Assembly: GCA_964355675.1 (NCBI GenBank)
Contig: CAYHEC010000004.1
Span: 1 to 64,000, forward strand
Direction: 5' to 3'
DNA: 64,000 nucleotides
Source: CAMBDS01 sp964355675
GTDB lineage: Bacteria > Electryoneota > AABM5-125-24 > Hatepunaeales > Hatepunaeaceae
The notes below the pieces were generated by a model that saw only the letters and a list, made by a program, of their open reading frames with translations, had not been told where the DNA came from and ran no database searches. Positions within the stretch are counted from its first letter, which is position 1. The number at the start of each line of letters is the position of its first letter. This document shows, piece by piece, positions 53,598-61,480 of the stretch. A program made the translations under genes and the position numbers.

Positions 53598-54465
53598 CCA
53601 TCGCCACCGAATCATACCTTTCGAGAGTGTGGACAGCATGGAACGGCTCTCGTTCCGCGATCTGTTCCAGTTCGTAATCACGCCAGTGATCTGATACGAG
53701 TTGCAAATTAAGACAATCGCTAAAAGGGCCGAGAGCGGCTTCAATCAACTCTTGAGGAAAAATATCTCGGTTTGCCTCATCGCCGATGGTGGTGGCAGAA
53801 TTTCGCAATTTCTGACGGGCTATTATTCTGGTGGCTTCATTCACGGGAAGCACGTCAGCAATTGAGCCGACGTCACCCATCAATGAAAAGGATCCGTGTT
53901 GAAGAATCGTGTTTGAATAAATTCTCTGTGCCGCGGTTGTGATTTTACGTGTCCCCACTACCAACTCACCCCGAACACGGCTGTCGAGGCAAAGTCCATC
54001 GCGTAAACGAGATTGACTGATAAGAATGTTTGACGGCCCATAATCACTGCGTCCGCCGCGAACAAGATCAGCCTTGATGCCGAATTTTGCCAAAGTTACG
54101 ATCCAAGCCGATGCCACAGCTTCGTAAAGAACTTTCAGACGGTCAGGCGACTGAGATCCTCCGGATATAGTCACTGAATAGCTTAGGTCGCCATCATGAA
54201 GCAGTGCTCTGCCACCAGTTGGTCTTCTAACAACATCCCAACCGTAAGACGAACATCGAGACCAATCTACGGTTTCAGAGGCCTGGTGAACTCCAAGAGA
54301 TACTGCGGAAGGGTCCCAACAATAAAAACGAAGCGTTGTTTGAACTGGTTCGGAACGTTGTTCGGCCGGATTGGCGAGAACATCATCTCCTGCCATCAAT
54401 GTTCGTCCGGGAAGTCTGTCCTTTTCAATCAATAATCGAGCTATCGCCTTTGACTCCAATTCCAA
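53590..54465 (-). CDS. LipM-like octanoyltransferase / lipoate-protein ligase family
   Basis: 291 residues of the lipoate/biotin transferase fold. SAVSLGVHQ (about 53-61), VRRPTGGRALLHDGDLSYS (about 79-97) and GTRKITTAAQRI with Lys174 are the family motifs. Cys159 lies in DGLCLDSRVRGELVV, the place of the acyl-carrying Cys in octanoyltransferase LipM, so lipoyl assembly via an octanoyl intermediate is favoured over ATP-dependent LplA. It overlaps lpxA by 41 nt and dxr by 8 nt. The length of the N-terminus is uncertain. Confidence 0.82.
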   Translation of the reverse strand: MELESKAIARLLIEKDRLPGRTLMAGDDVLANPAEQRSEPVQTTLRFYCWDPSAVSLGVHQASETVDWSRCSSYGWDVVRRPTGGRALLHDGDLSYSVTISGGSQSPDRLKVLYEAVASAWIVTLAKFGIKADLVRGGRSDYGPSNILISQSRLRDGLCLDSRVRGELVVGTRKITTAAQRIYSNTILQHGSFSLMGDVGSIADVLPVNEATRIIARQKLRNSATTIGDEANRDIFPQELIEAALGPFSDCLNLQLVSDHWRDYELEQIAEREPFHAVHTLERYDSVAMDV

Positions 54466-55240
54466 TCAAACCTCTTTTGGAGGATTGGATAAAATTTAAT
54501 ATCACTTCGATCTCAGGTGTGATCTCAAGTCGATCTTTTATTGCCTCGACTCCTTGTTTGACATTTAAACCAGACCGGAAGAGTATTTGATAAGCTTTTT
54601 TGATGGCTTGGACTTGAGAACTGCTGAATCCCCTTCTCCTTAGCCCGATAGAGTTTGGACCGAAATATCGTATCGGTTCTTTGGCGGCGCGTATGTAAGG
54701 CGGGATGTCTTGTGAGACTCTCGCCATTCCACCGACGAATGCATGAATTCCAATTTTGACGAACTGGTGAATTCCGGTAACCCCTCCGACTGCGGCCCAA
54801 TCACCGATACTGACATGGCCGGCAAGGTTAACAGAATTTGCCAGTATCACATTATCGCCCAAATAGCAGTCATGAGCAATGTGAGCATAAGCCATCAGCA
54901 TACAGTCGGAGCCGACTTTCGTATGAAGATGGCCATGTCTCGTTCCCCGGTTGAGAGTGCAAAACTCACGAATGACAGTCCTATCGCCTATACTTAATTC
55001 AGATTCTTCACCACCAAACTTCAAGTCTTGGGGGACAGTTCCCATGACGACGCCATTAAATATCTGGCAATTTTCCCCGATCCGTGTACCAGATGCAACC
55101 AAGACATTTGAGGCGATTGTTGTCCCTTTTCCGATGCGAACATCTGCTTCGATGATCGTGAACGGTCCAATACTGACGTTTTCGGCTATCTCGGATCGGG
55201 GATCAATAATTGCGGTTGGGTGAATCTTAATATCTTTCAT
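54425..55240 (-). CDS. lpxA: UDP-N-acetylglucosamine acyltransferase LpxA
   Basis: 271 residues, first step of lipid A synthesis, evidence for a lipopolysaccharide outer membrane. Left-handed hexapeptide repeats run from residue 6 to about 185 (IHPTAIID, IGPFTIIEADVRIG). The catalytic His is in MAYAHIAHDCYLGDNVI (about 114-130), with VIREFCTLNRGT before it. The C-terminal helical domain (GLRRRGFSSSQVQAIKKAYQILFRSG) is typical. It overlaps pyrE by 4 nt. Confidence 0.96.
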   Translation of the reverse strand: MKDIKIHPTAIIDPRSEIAENVSIGPFTIIEADVRIGKGTTIASNVLVASGTRIGENCQIFNGVVMGTVPQDLKFGGEESELSIGDRTVIREFCTLNRGTRHGHLHTKVGSDCMLMAYAHIAHDCYLGDNVILANSVNLAGHVSIGDWAAVGGVTGIHQFVKIGIHAFVGGMARVSQDIPPYIRAAKEPIRYFGPNSIGLRRRGFSSSQVQAIKKAYQILFRSGLNVKQGVEAIKDRLEITPEIEVILNFIQSSKRGLIGIGVKGDSSIID

Positions 55241-55872
55241 TCTGTCGATCGCGGCATATTGGCTGAAGGTGTTTTCGCATTGATGGTGAATACCTTACGG
55301 CCGCCGAGAGCGGCAAGCGGAATTCCTTGTTTGCAAAGAGGACACTGATCGGGGGGATATTCAACGAGATCGGTCACTCTGAGGAGTGGAATGAAAGGAG
55401 CGCCTAACTGCACCCGGCCCTTGCTACGATCCACGAGAACCAATGCCGCACCAACCTTGGCGCCTAATCCTTGAATGCAGTCGAAGACTTGCTGAATAGA
55501 GCCGCCAAGATTCACAATATCCTCAGTAACCCACACAGATTCATTCGGTTCAAGGTGAAACCCACGCCGCAGTTCCATCGTCCCGTCCATTTTCTCGGTG
55601 AAATAAGCTTTAGCGCCGATCTGTCTAGCTACTTCAAAGGCAAGTAATGCCCCACCAGTCATAGGACCGATAACAACTCGCGGTCTTGGAATTCCGGCGG
55701 AGTCAGCTCGAGCAATCAGTTCTTTACAAAGGATTGAGGTCAAGCTGGGGTCTTCGAGGGCTCGAAATTTTTCAATATAAACCGACCCATGGAGCTTGCT
55801 GGCATATAGAAAATGCCCTTCCAAGAAAGCTCCAGAGGCTTGGAGCAGTTGTGCTACATCTTTTTCTGTCAT
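55237..55872 (-). CDS. pyrE: Orotate phosphoribosyltransferase
   Basis: 211 residues, adds PRPP to orotate. The PRPP motif is VWVTEDIVNLGGSIQQVFD (about 112-130), preceded by VVIGPMTGGALLAFEVARQIG. Unlike the E. coli type it has a C-terminal CPLCKQGIPL tail (about 178-187), seen in some PyrE lineages, perhaps a metal site. Its partner pyrF lies two genes upstream in the same transcript; together they make UMP. Confidence 0.92.
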   Translation of the reverse strand: MTEKDVAQLLQASGAFLEGHFLYASKLHGSVYIEKFRALEDPSLTSILCKELIARADSAGIPRPRVVIGPMTGGALLAFEVARQIGAKAYFTEKMDGTMELRRGFHLEPNESVWVTEDIVNLGGSIQQVFDCIQGLGAKVGAALVLVDRSKGRVQLGAPFIPLLRVTDLVEYPPDQCPLCKQGIPLAALGGRKVFTINAKTPSANMPRSTE

Positions 55873-55880
55873 GTTTGGTT

Positions 55881-56570
55881 TTACCTTCCCCGTGTTTCAA
55901 CGCGGTATCGCTGTTGATGGCGAATATTTTGGACAATAATGGCTTCCTGAATATATGGTGGAATATTCAGAAATCGGCAAATAAAAGTATGCTTGAATGC
56001 AGAACGTGGATCAGGTTCAGCCTTCAGGACGAGCGCTTCCACGCCAGAAACGCTGAATGTCGATGAGATCGAAAATGACAATTGAAGGATATCATTGGAA
56101 ATAATCGTAACATCTTCAGGGAGTTCAGCAAAGAACTTAACTCCACCTGCGGACAAATTCAAAACCTTACCTTTGATGTAAGGAGTGAGAATATCTCCGT
56201 TAGTACCACGTAAGACTCGCATTCTAATTGGGAGATCAATGTCTAATCTAAAATGCTCTCTTCTTTGAATCCGCTCGATCTCTTTGGGCTGGCTTATAAC
56301 AAGAACATTGAGACGCTCAAGAAGAGCTTCGCGGACTATTTTGGTAGCAAATCTATATGTAGCATCCTGTCGTTGAAAATGGATATGTATCAACTTCCCC
56401 GGAGGTGCAGGCATTAAACGTTGCTCGATGATTGGTCGATCAATAACAATGCCGTCTTCCCATATTTCCTGAACTCGCACCGTAAAAATTGCGATTGAGT
56501 CCCCAGCAGGAATATGAAGCTCCACTCGTTCACGAATTTCGATCTGAAGAGGATTTACCGAAGAAAGCAT
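55881..56570 (-). CDS. PilZ-domain protein with YcgR-like N-terminal domain
   Basis: 229 residues. N-terminal ~100 residues form a YcgR/YpfA-type beta domain (ERVELHIPAGDSIAIFTVRVQEI, VISQPKEIERIQRREHFR). The PilZ c-di-GMP motifs are RREHFR (about 103-108, RxxxR) and NLSAGGVKF (about 135-143, D/N-x-S-x-x-G). It should bind cyclic di-GMP and relay it to motility or secretion. No flagellar or pilus gene is nearby; it sits between pyrF and pyrE. Confidence 0.88.
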   Translation of the reverse strand: MLSSVNPLQIEIRERVELHIPAGDSIAIFTVRVQEIWEDGIVIDRPIIEQRLMPAPPGKLIHIHFQRQDATYRFATKIVREALLERLNVLVISQPKEIERIQRREHFRLDIDLPIRMRVLRGTNGDILTPYIKGKVLNLSAGGVKFFAELPEDVTIISNDILQLSFSISSTFSVSGVEALVLKAEPDPRSAFKHTFICRFLNIPPYIQEAIIVQNIRHQQRYRVETRGR

Positions 56571-57370
56571 TAAATCGGTCCATTTAATTGTTCAAAAAGT
56601 GAGGCGGTAGCTTTTCGCGCCGCACTGACAAAATCCGATCCGCTTGAAGCATGGATAATAGCTCTCGAAGAATTGACGAGCGCAGGAGCTTGATAACCGC
56701 GCAGGATTCTCCTGATTTCGACCGGATCCCCTCCTTGCGCACCCACACCGGGAATTAAAAGGGGAAGGTCAATAGCTTCATTAAGTACCTTGTCCCATAA
56801 TTCGGGTCTTGTAGCGCCCACTACCAAACCGATATTGTTTTTGTCTGAAAGTTTTCGCGCTAAACGGATAACGTAAATGAAAAGAGGCTCTCCGTCTATC
56901 AACAATTCCTGAAAGTCCGCCCCGCCGGGGTTAGAGGTGACTGTAAGCAGGAATATTCCATGCGATTCATCTTTGACGAACGGCTCAACCGAGTCAGAGC
57001 CGAGGTAGGGACTGACAGTCGTTGCATCACCGCTTAGAGTATTAAAAAGAGCATCGGCGTAGGCGGCAGAAGTTGCCCCGATGTCTCCTCGTTTTGCGTC
57101 AAGGATAATGATTTTATCATTGGGAATGGCATCGATAGTTTTTGAGAGCTGTGTCCAACCGGATAAGCCAAACCTTTCATAAAAGGCGAGATTTGGTTTG
57201 TAGGCTGACGCAAATTCTTTAGTTGCTTCGATAATTTCGAGGTTGAATTTATAGAGTGGTTCACTGTCACCACGAAACATTTCAGGTAATCGATCAGGAA
57301 TTGGATCCAGCCCCACGCAAACTCCAATGCCATTTTGGATTGAGTTGCGAAGTTTTGTTGCAAAAGTCAA
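56570..57370 (-). CDS. pyrF: Orotidine 5'-phosphate decarboxylase (PyrF type 2)
   Basis: 266 residues, last step of UMP synthesis. GVCVGLDPIPDRLP (about 16-29), YKPNLAFYERFGLSG and the catalytic DAKRGDIGATSAAYADA (about 92-108) are clear; VPGVGAQGG is near 207. A TTG start at 57370 is used, being the only frame start that keeps the conserved N-terminus; the ribosome-binding site is weak. First gene of a minus-strand transcript from the promoter at 57412-57440. Confidence 0.94.
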   Translation of the reverse strand: MTFATKLRNSIQNGIGVCVGLDPIPDRLPEMFRGDSEPLYKFNLEIIEATKEFASAYKPNLAFYERFGLSGWTQLSKTIDAIPNDKIIILDAKRGDIGATSAAYADALFNTLSGDATTVSPYLGSDSVEPFVKDESHGIFLLTVTSNPGGADFQELLIDGEPLFIYVIRLARKLSDKNNIGLVVGATRPELWDKVLNEAIDLPLLIPGVGAQGGDPVEIRRILRGYQAPALVNSSRAIIHASSGSDFVSAARKATASLFEQLNGPI

Positions 57371-57411
57371 ATCATATCTCGAAAAAAAACGCCTTTGGGA
57401 TTAACTTAATT

Positions 57412-57440
57412 ATCATAATCAAACATCAGGTAAAATGCAA
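57412..57440 (-). promoter_or_regulatory. Putative promoter of the pyrF operon
   Basis: Minus-strand -35 TTGCAT (57435-57440), 17-bp spacer and -10 TATGAT (57412-57417), about 40 nt before the pyrF TTG. It is back to back with the plus-strand promoter at 57529-57557. Confidence 0.5.
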
Positions 57441-57528
57441 TGCTTGCTCACTTTATCCTATATACAAAGCTCCGATTGCTAATTTCCACGATGCTTTTAT
57501 GCAGCCGCGTCGCTTTGCATTTCACGGC

Positions 57529-57557
57529 TTGCTTTCAGTTCAAGTATTGCTTATACT
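57529..57557 (+). promoter_or_regulatory. Putative promoter of the RodZ-like/lysS cluster
   Basis: -35 TTGCTT (57529-57534), 17-bp spacer and -10 TATACT (57552-57557), about 85 nt before the first plus-strand ATG. The divergent 271-bp region has no other feature I can support. Confidence 0.5.
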
Positions 57558-57641
57558 CAACATGGGCTTGATATCAGCTCATAGCTCTATCCCCTAACAC
57601 AGCATCCCAACCGAATCATTTCTTTTCAGGACCAAACGCCA

Positions 57642-58529
57642 ATGGATGGCGAGTTATCACCTTATCCCCAACGAAGGACGACCTACCCTGAGATAGGTAC
57701 ACCAGAATTGCGAAGACAGATTGGCAAGGAGCTAAAATCTGCTCGCGAATTTCAGGAGATGTCTCTCGAACAGGTGATGGCCTATACCAAAATCAATGTT
57801 CGATTTCTCGAGCACATCGAAGAGGGAAAATGGAATTTTCTTCCTCCGACGTATGTAAAGGCGTTTATTCGCGCCTACGCATCTGCTGTAGGATTGCAGA
57901 ATGAAAAACTCACGAATCGACTTGATGAATTATTCCAACATGTTGTGATTGCTGCTGCAGTATTTAAACCATACTTATCGAACGATCCTGATGAGCCGCA
58001 ATCGACATTCAAAACTCACGGAATGATGGATTGGATGGAACGAAACCGGACACTTATTTTTTATGGGCTAATCGGGGTCATTGCGGCTGTATTGATTGCA
58101 ATATATATGCTTCGCCCTTCAGATTTGAGTACCATTGCAGTTGATGAAGAAAATGACACAACCACTATTGTTAATATACAGCCAAATACTAAAGAAGACA
58201 GTATCGGTTATGGTCGTGATACTTCTATATCAAAACCGACGGCATTGGTCGATACTACACAGTTGGTCAAACCTGTCCAAGTAATGTCGATGGAATTTTC
58301 ATTTCTTGACACATGCTTCGTGAAAATAGAACACTCTGACGGAATCCTTTATGAGCGCACCCATTGGACAGGTAACAATTTGACGCTTGACACGCCATTT
58401 CCAATCCGGCTTTCGCTTGGCAATGCGCCTGCTGCTCGTTTAAAAATCAACGGTCAACAGTTGCCGGCATTTCCTGGTTCGCGCCGGGTTCAGGTGGTTA
58501 ATCTTGGTCCTGGAGGGATCATCGGTTGA
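57642..58529 (+). CDS. RodZ-like helix-turn-helix membrane protein (DUF4115)
   Basis: 295 residues: Cro/C1-type HTH (about 23-85, IGKELKSAREFQEMSLEQVMAYTKI and LPPTYVKAFIRAYASAVG), one transmembrane helix (about 133-153, TLIFYGLIGVIAAVLIAIYML) and a periplasmic DUF4115 beta domain (about 208-295, FLDTCFVKIEHSDGILYE ... FPIRLSLGNAPAARLKINGQ). RodZ links MreB to the wall machinery. It is not in the mre operon here. Start ATG at 57642; first gene on the plus strand. Confidence 0.9.
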   Translation: MDGELSPYPQRRTTYPEIGTPELRRQIGKELKSAREFQEMSLEQVMAYTKINVRFLEHIEEGKWNFLPPTYVKAFIRAYASAVGLQNEKLTNRLDELFQHVVIAAAVFKPYLSNDPDEPQSTFKTHGMMDWMERNRTLIFYGLIGVIAAVLIAIYMLRPSDLSTIAVDEENDTTTIVNIQPNTKEDSIGYGRDTSISKPTALVDTTQLVKPVQVMSMEFSFLDTCFVKIEHSDGILYERTHWTGNNLTLDTPFPIRLSLGNAPAARLKINGQQLPAFPGSRRVQVVNLGPGGIIG

Positions 58530-58650
58530 CGTAAGACAGATTTAACGTTTCTGATTTCCTTTGGGGAAATCCTCGCCTCTTTATCTTCCACCTCCTCAAT
58601 TCCCGAACATTCAGGTACAGCATTTGCGACAAGAAGAAAAACAAATTCAG

Positions 58651-60165
58651 TTGAATACATCACTTCCAGATGAGCTGGAATCGCTCAATCACGTAATGTT
58701 AGCCAGGCACGAGAAGCTAAATCGGATACGGGATCTTGAGTGGGATCCGTTCCCAACAGGCTACGACCGAAACAACACCATCGTTTCGGTTTTGGAAAAT
58801 TGGAGCGATACTTCAGAGGGAGCTCTAAAAACTCCGCACCGTTTAGCAGGCAGGTTGGTTTCGATGAGGCTGATGGGTAAGGCGGCGTTCGCCAATTTAC
58901 AGGATGAAACAGGTCGAATCCAGCTATATTTCAAGAAGGACATCCTTACTGAAGGATTATGGGAATTATTCAGGCTTCTCGACATCGGTGACATAGTTGG
59001 CGTCTCCGGAATGCTATTCGTCACCAAAACCGGTGAACGTTCTCTTCAGGTTTCTGAATTCACACTTCTGACCAAGAGTCTTAGACCTCTTCCTGCCGTG
59101 AAAGAGAAAGACGGGCAGGTTTGGTATGGCTGGGACGATAAAGAAGAACGCTACCGTCATAGAACCATCGATCTCATCATCAACAAGGACTCTCGAGACA
59201 TACTTCTCTTCAGAAGTCGATTGGTGCGAGAATTGAGAAACTATTTTGAAGAGAAAGATTACATTGAGGTTGAAACTCCAGTACTGCAGGCACTTTATGG
59301 AGGCGCATCGGCACGACCATTCACCACCTTTCATAACTCTCTTGACCGACTGCTCTATCTGAGAATAGCAACTGAGCTATACTTGAAACGAATCATCGCT
59401 GGTGGTATTTCACGTGTATTCGAGATAGGAAAAGACTTTCGAAACGAAGGCATCGACCGGATGCACTCCCCTGAATTTACAATGCTTGAAGCCTACACAG
59501 CCTATGAGAATTATGAATATTGCATGCAGTTGTACGAGGAGTTACTTCCGCGTCTCGCAAAGAGTTTGATCGGAACAACCAGCATCAAATGGGATGGCAA
59601 CGACATCGAGCTTTCAGCTCCATACCGCAGACTTCCCATGCTGGACGGAATCTATCAATACGGTAATTTTGATATCCGTGGTAAGACACGCGATGACTTG
59701 GCGGTTTATGCTACATCGATTGGCTTAACGATCAAATCTGATATGGGCAAAGGAAAAATCATCGATGAGATCTTTTCCGTTATTGTACAACCAAGGCTTA
59801 TTCAACCGACGTTTATCACCGATCTGCCAGTCGAAGTTTCGCCTCTCGCCAAGCGTCATCCCAAAAACCCTGACCTCGTCGAACGATTCGAGCTCTATAT
59901 CGGTGCAATGGAAATCGTCAATGCCTTCTCTGAATTGAACGATCCTATCGACCAGCGCCGACGGTTTGAAGAACAGGCGAGGCTTCGTGCCGCTGGTGAC
60001 GAAGAAGCGGCTCCAGTCGATGAAGAGTTTCTCCAAGCCCTTGAAATTGGAATGCCTCCAACAGCAGGTCTGGGGATGGGAGTTGACAGACTCACGATGT
60101 TATTTACAAACTGTCACTCTATTCGCGATGTTATATTCTTCCCACTACTTCGCACGAATTCATAA
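58651..60165 (+). CDS. lysS: Lysyl-tRNA synthetase, class II
   Basis: 504 residues. N-terminal OB fold (HRLAGRLVSMRLMGKAAFANLQDETGRIQLYF) and a class II core: motif 2 FEIGKDFRNEGIDRMHSPEFTMLEAY, with GASARPFTTFHN before it, and motif 3 GLGMGVDRLTML near the end. The TTG at 58651 gives an N-terminus of family length (NTSLPDELESLNHVMLARHEKL). In-frame alternatives are TTG at 58561 and ATG at 58696; the choice is uncertain. 14 nt precede the LolC/E-like gene. Confidence 0.96.
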   Translation: MNTSLPDELESLNHVMLARHEKLNRIRDLEWDPFPTGYDRNNTIVSVLENWSDTSEGALKTPHRLAGRLVSMRLMGKAAFANLQDETGRIQLYFKKDILTEGLWELFRLLDIGDIVGVSGMLFVTKTGERSLQVSEFTLLTKSLRPLPAVKEKDGQVWYGWDDKEERYRHRTIDLIINKDSRDILLFRSRLVRELRNYFEEKDYIEVETPVLQALYGGASARPFTTFHNSLDRLLYLRIATELYLKRIIAGGISRVFEIGKDFRNEGIDRMHSPEFTMLEAYTAYENYEYCMQLYEELLPRLAKSLIGTTSIKWDGNDIELSAPYRRLPMLDGIYQYGNFDIRGKTRDDLAVYATSIGLTIKSDMGKGKIIDEIFSVIVQPRLIQPTFITDLPVEVSPLAKRHPKNPDLVERFELYIGAMEIVNAFSELNDPIDQRRRFEEQARLRAAGDEEAAPVDEEFLQALEIGMPPTAGLGMGVDRLTMLFTNCHSIRDVIFFPLLRTNS

Positions 60166-60178
60166 GGTACTTCACTAA

Positions 60179-61477
60179 GTGAATCTCGAGCTATTTATAG
60201 CCAATCGCTACCTTCGATCCAAACAACGCACCGGATTCATATCGCTGATTACCTATATCTCAGCGGGAGGAGTGATGATTGGGACGGCGGCGTTAGTTAT
60301 TGTTTTGTCAGTAATGAATGGTTTTGAAAGTGAAGTCCGTGGGCGAATAATTGGCGCTGATTCGCACATAAAAGTGTCGCTTTTTCATGATCTTCCAATG
60401 AATGATTATCGATCTATTTCTGATACAATCTCGAAAATTGATGGTGTAATCGGGGTCACGCCTTACATTCAAGATAAAGGACTTCTCCGTCGCGGAAAAA
60501 GTGTCGAATGGGCACTGGTAAAAGGAGTTGACGAGCTGACTGTAGGGAATGTCTCGGATCTCCCAAAAATTATAGTAGCTGGAAACTTGGATGTTGAAGG
60601 ATCTGCGGAGGGAGTCGGTACGCTCGAAGAAATTCTCAGCGATTCTAATACTAAAAAGATTCACGCACCGTCGCGAGGAGCCGGAGGCATTACCGGAGTC
60701 ATCCTTGGAAGACAGCTCTCGTTTCGCCTTGGCGCAAGTCTTGGCGATACAGTTCTCTTGATCAGCCCTGCCGGAATGACAAGCCTTTTCTCCTCCCCCC
60801 GTTTGAAACGTTTTATTGTTACTGGCGTATTCGAGACTGGCATTTACGAATACGATGACTCGTTTTCCTACATCTCCCTCGCAACCGCGGCCGAGTTATA
60901 TGATTATGGCGATGGGGTATCTGGATTAGAGGTTAAACTCACGGATCCCGACGACGCCGAGAAAGTCTCGCGCTTTTTGGAGGACAAACTCGGCTATCCC
61001 TATTATCCACGTACCTGGCAAGACATGCATAAGACTCTATTCAGATGGATGAAAATCGAAAAGTGGATGTACACTATCCTGCTTTCATTGATTATTGTGG
61101 TGGCGGCGTTTAATATCGTCGCAAGCCAGATAATGGTAGTTCTTGAGAAGCGGCGGGAAATCGGTATCCTAAAAGCAATCGGGGCAACTCGCGAGCGGAT
61201 CATGCGCATTTTCATGTATGAAGGTTTGATTGTGGGAACGGTTGGGACTTTTGCAGGACTGACGCTTGGCTGGACATTATGCCGACTTCAACAGATTTAT
61301 CAATTCTTCTCACTTCCCGGCGACGTTTACTTTCTTAGTTCCTTGCCTGTAAGAATGCAAGTATCCGATTTTTTCATTATCGGATTAGTCTCAATTGGCT
61401 TGACACTTATCGCCACCATCTACCCCGCTCGCCGGGCTGGCCAGCTTGATCCGGTCGAAGCGATCAGATATGAGTAA
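60179..61477 (+). CDS. LolC/LolE-type lipoprotein-releasing permease
   Basis: 432 residues, FtsX-superfamily ABC permease. One N-terminal transmembrane helix (about 24-47, ISAGGVMIGTAALVIVLSVMNGF), a large periplasmic domain (about 48-290) and three C-terminal helices (about 300-325, 350-375, 400-420). Start LFIANRYLRSKQRTGFISLITYIS and MVVLEKRREIGILKAIGATRERI are the classic motifs. Works with LolD to extract lipoproteins from the inner membrane. No LolD gene is beside it. GTG start at 60179. Confidence 0.92.
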   Translation: MNLELFIANRYLRSKQRTGFISLITYISAGGVMIGTAALVIVLSVMNGFESEVRGRIIGADSHIKVSLFHDLPMNDYRSISDTISKIDGVIGVTPYIQDKGLLRRGKSVEWALVKGVDELTVGNVSDLPKIIVAGNLDVEGSAEGVGTLEEILSDSNTKKIHAPSRGAGGITGVILGRQLSFRLGASLGDTVLLISPAGMTSLFSSPRLKRFIVTGVFETGIYEYDDSFSYISLATAAELYDYGDGVSGLEVKLTDPDDAEKVSRFLEDKLGYPYYPRTWQDMHKTLFRWMKIEKWMYTILLSLIIVVAAFNIVASQIMVVLEKRREIGILKAIGATRERIMRIFMYEGLIVGTVGTFAGLTLGWTLCRLQQIYQFFSLPGDVYFLSSLPVRMQVSDFFIIGLVSIGLTLIATIYPARRAGQLDPVEAIRYE

Positions 61478-61480
61478 GCC

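Noticed and set aside
53598..53744. N-terminal extension of dxr
   Set aside because: It overlaps the LipM-like coding sequence and lies before the conserved GSTGSIG start, so dxr begins at 53597.
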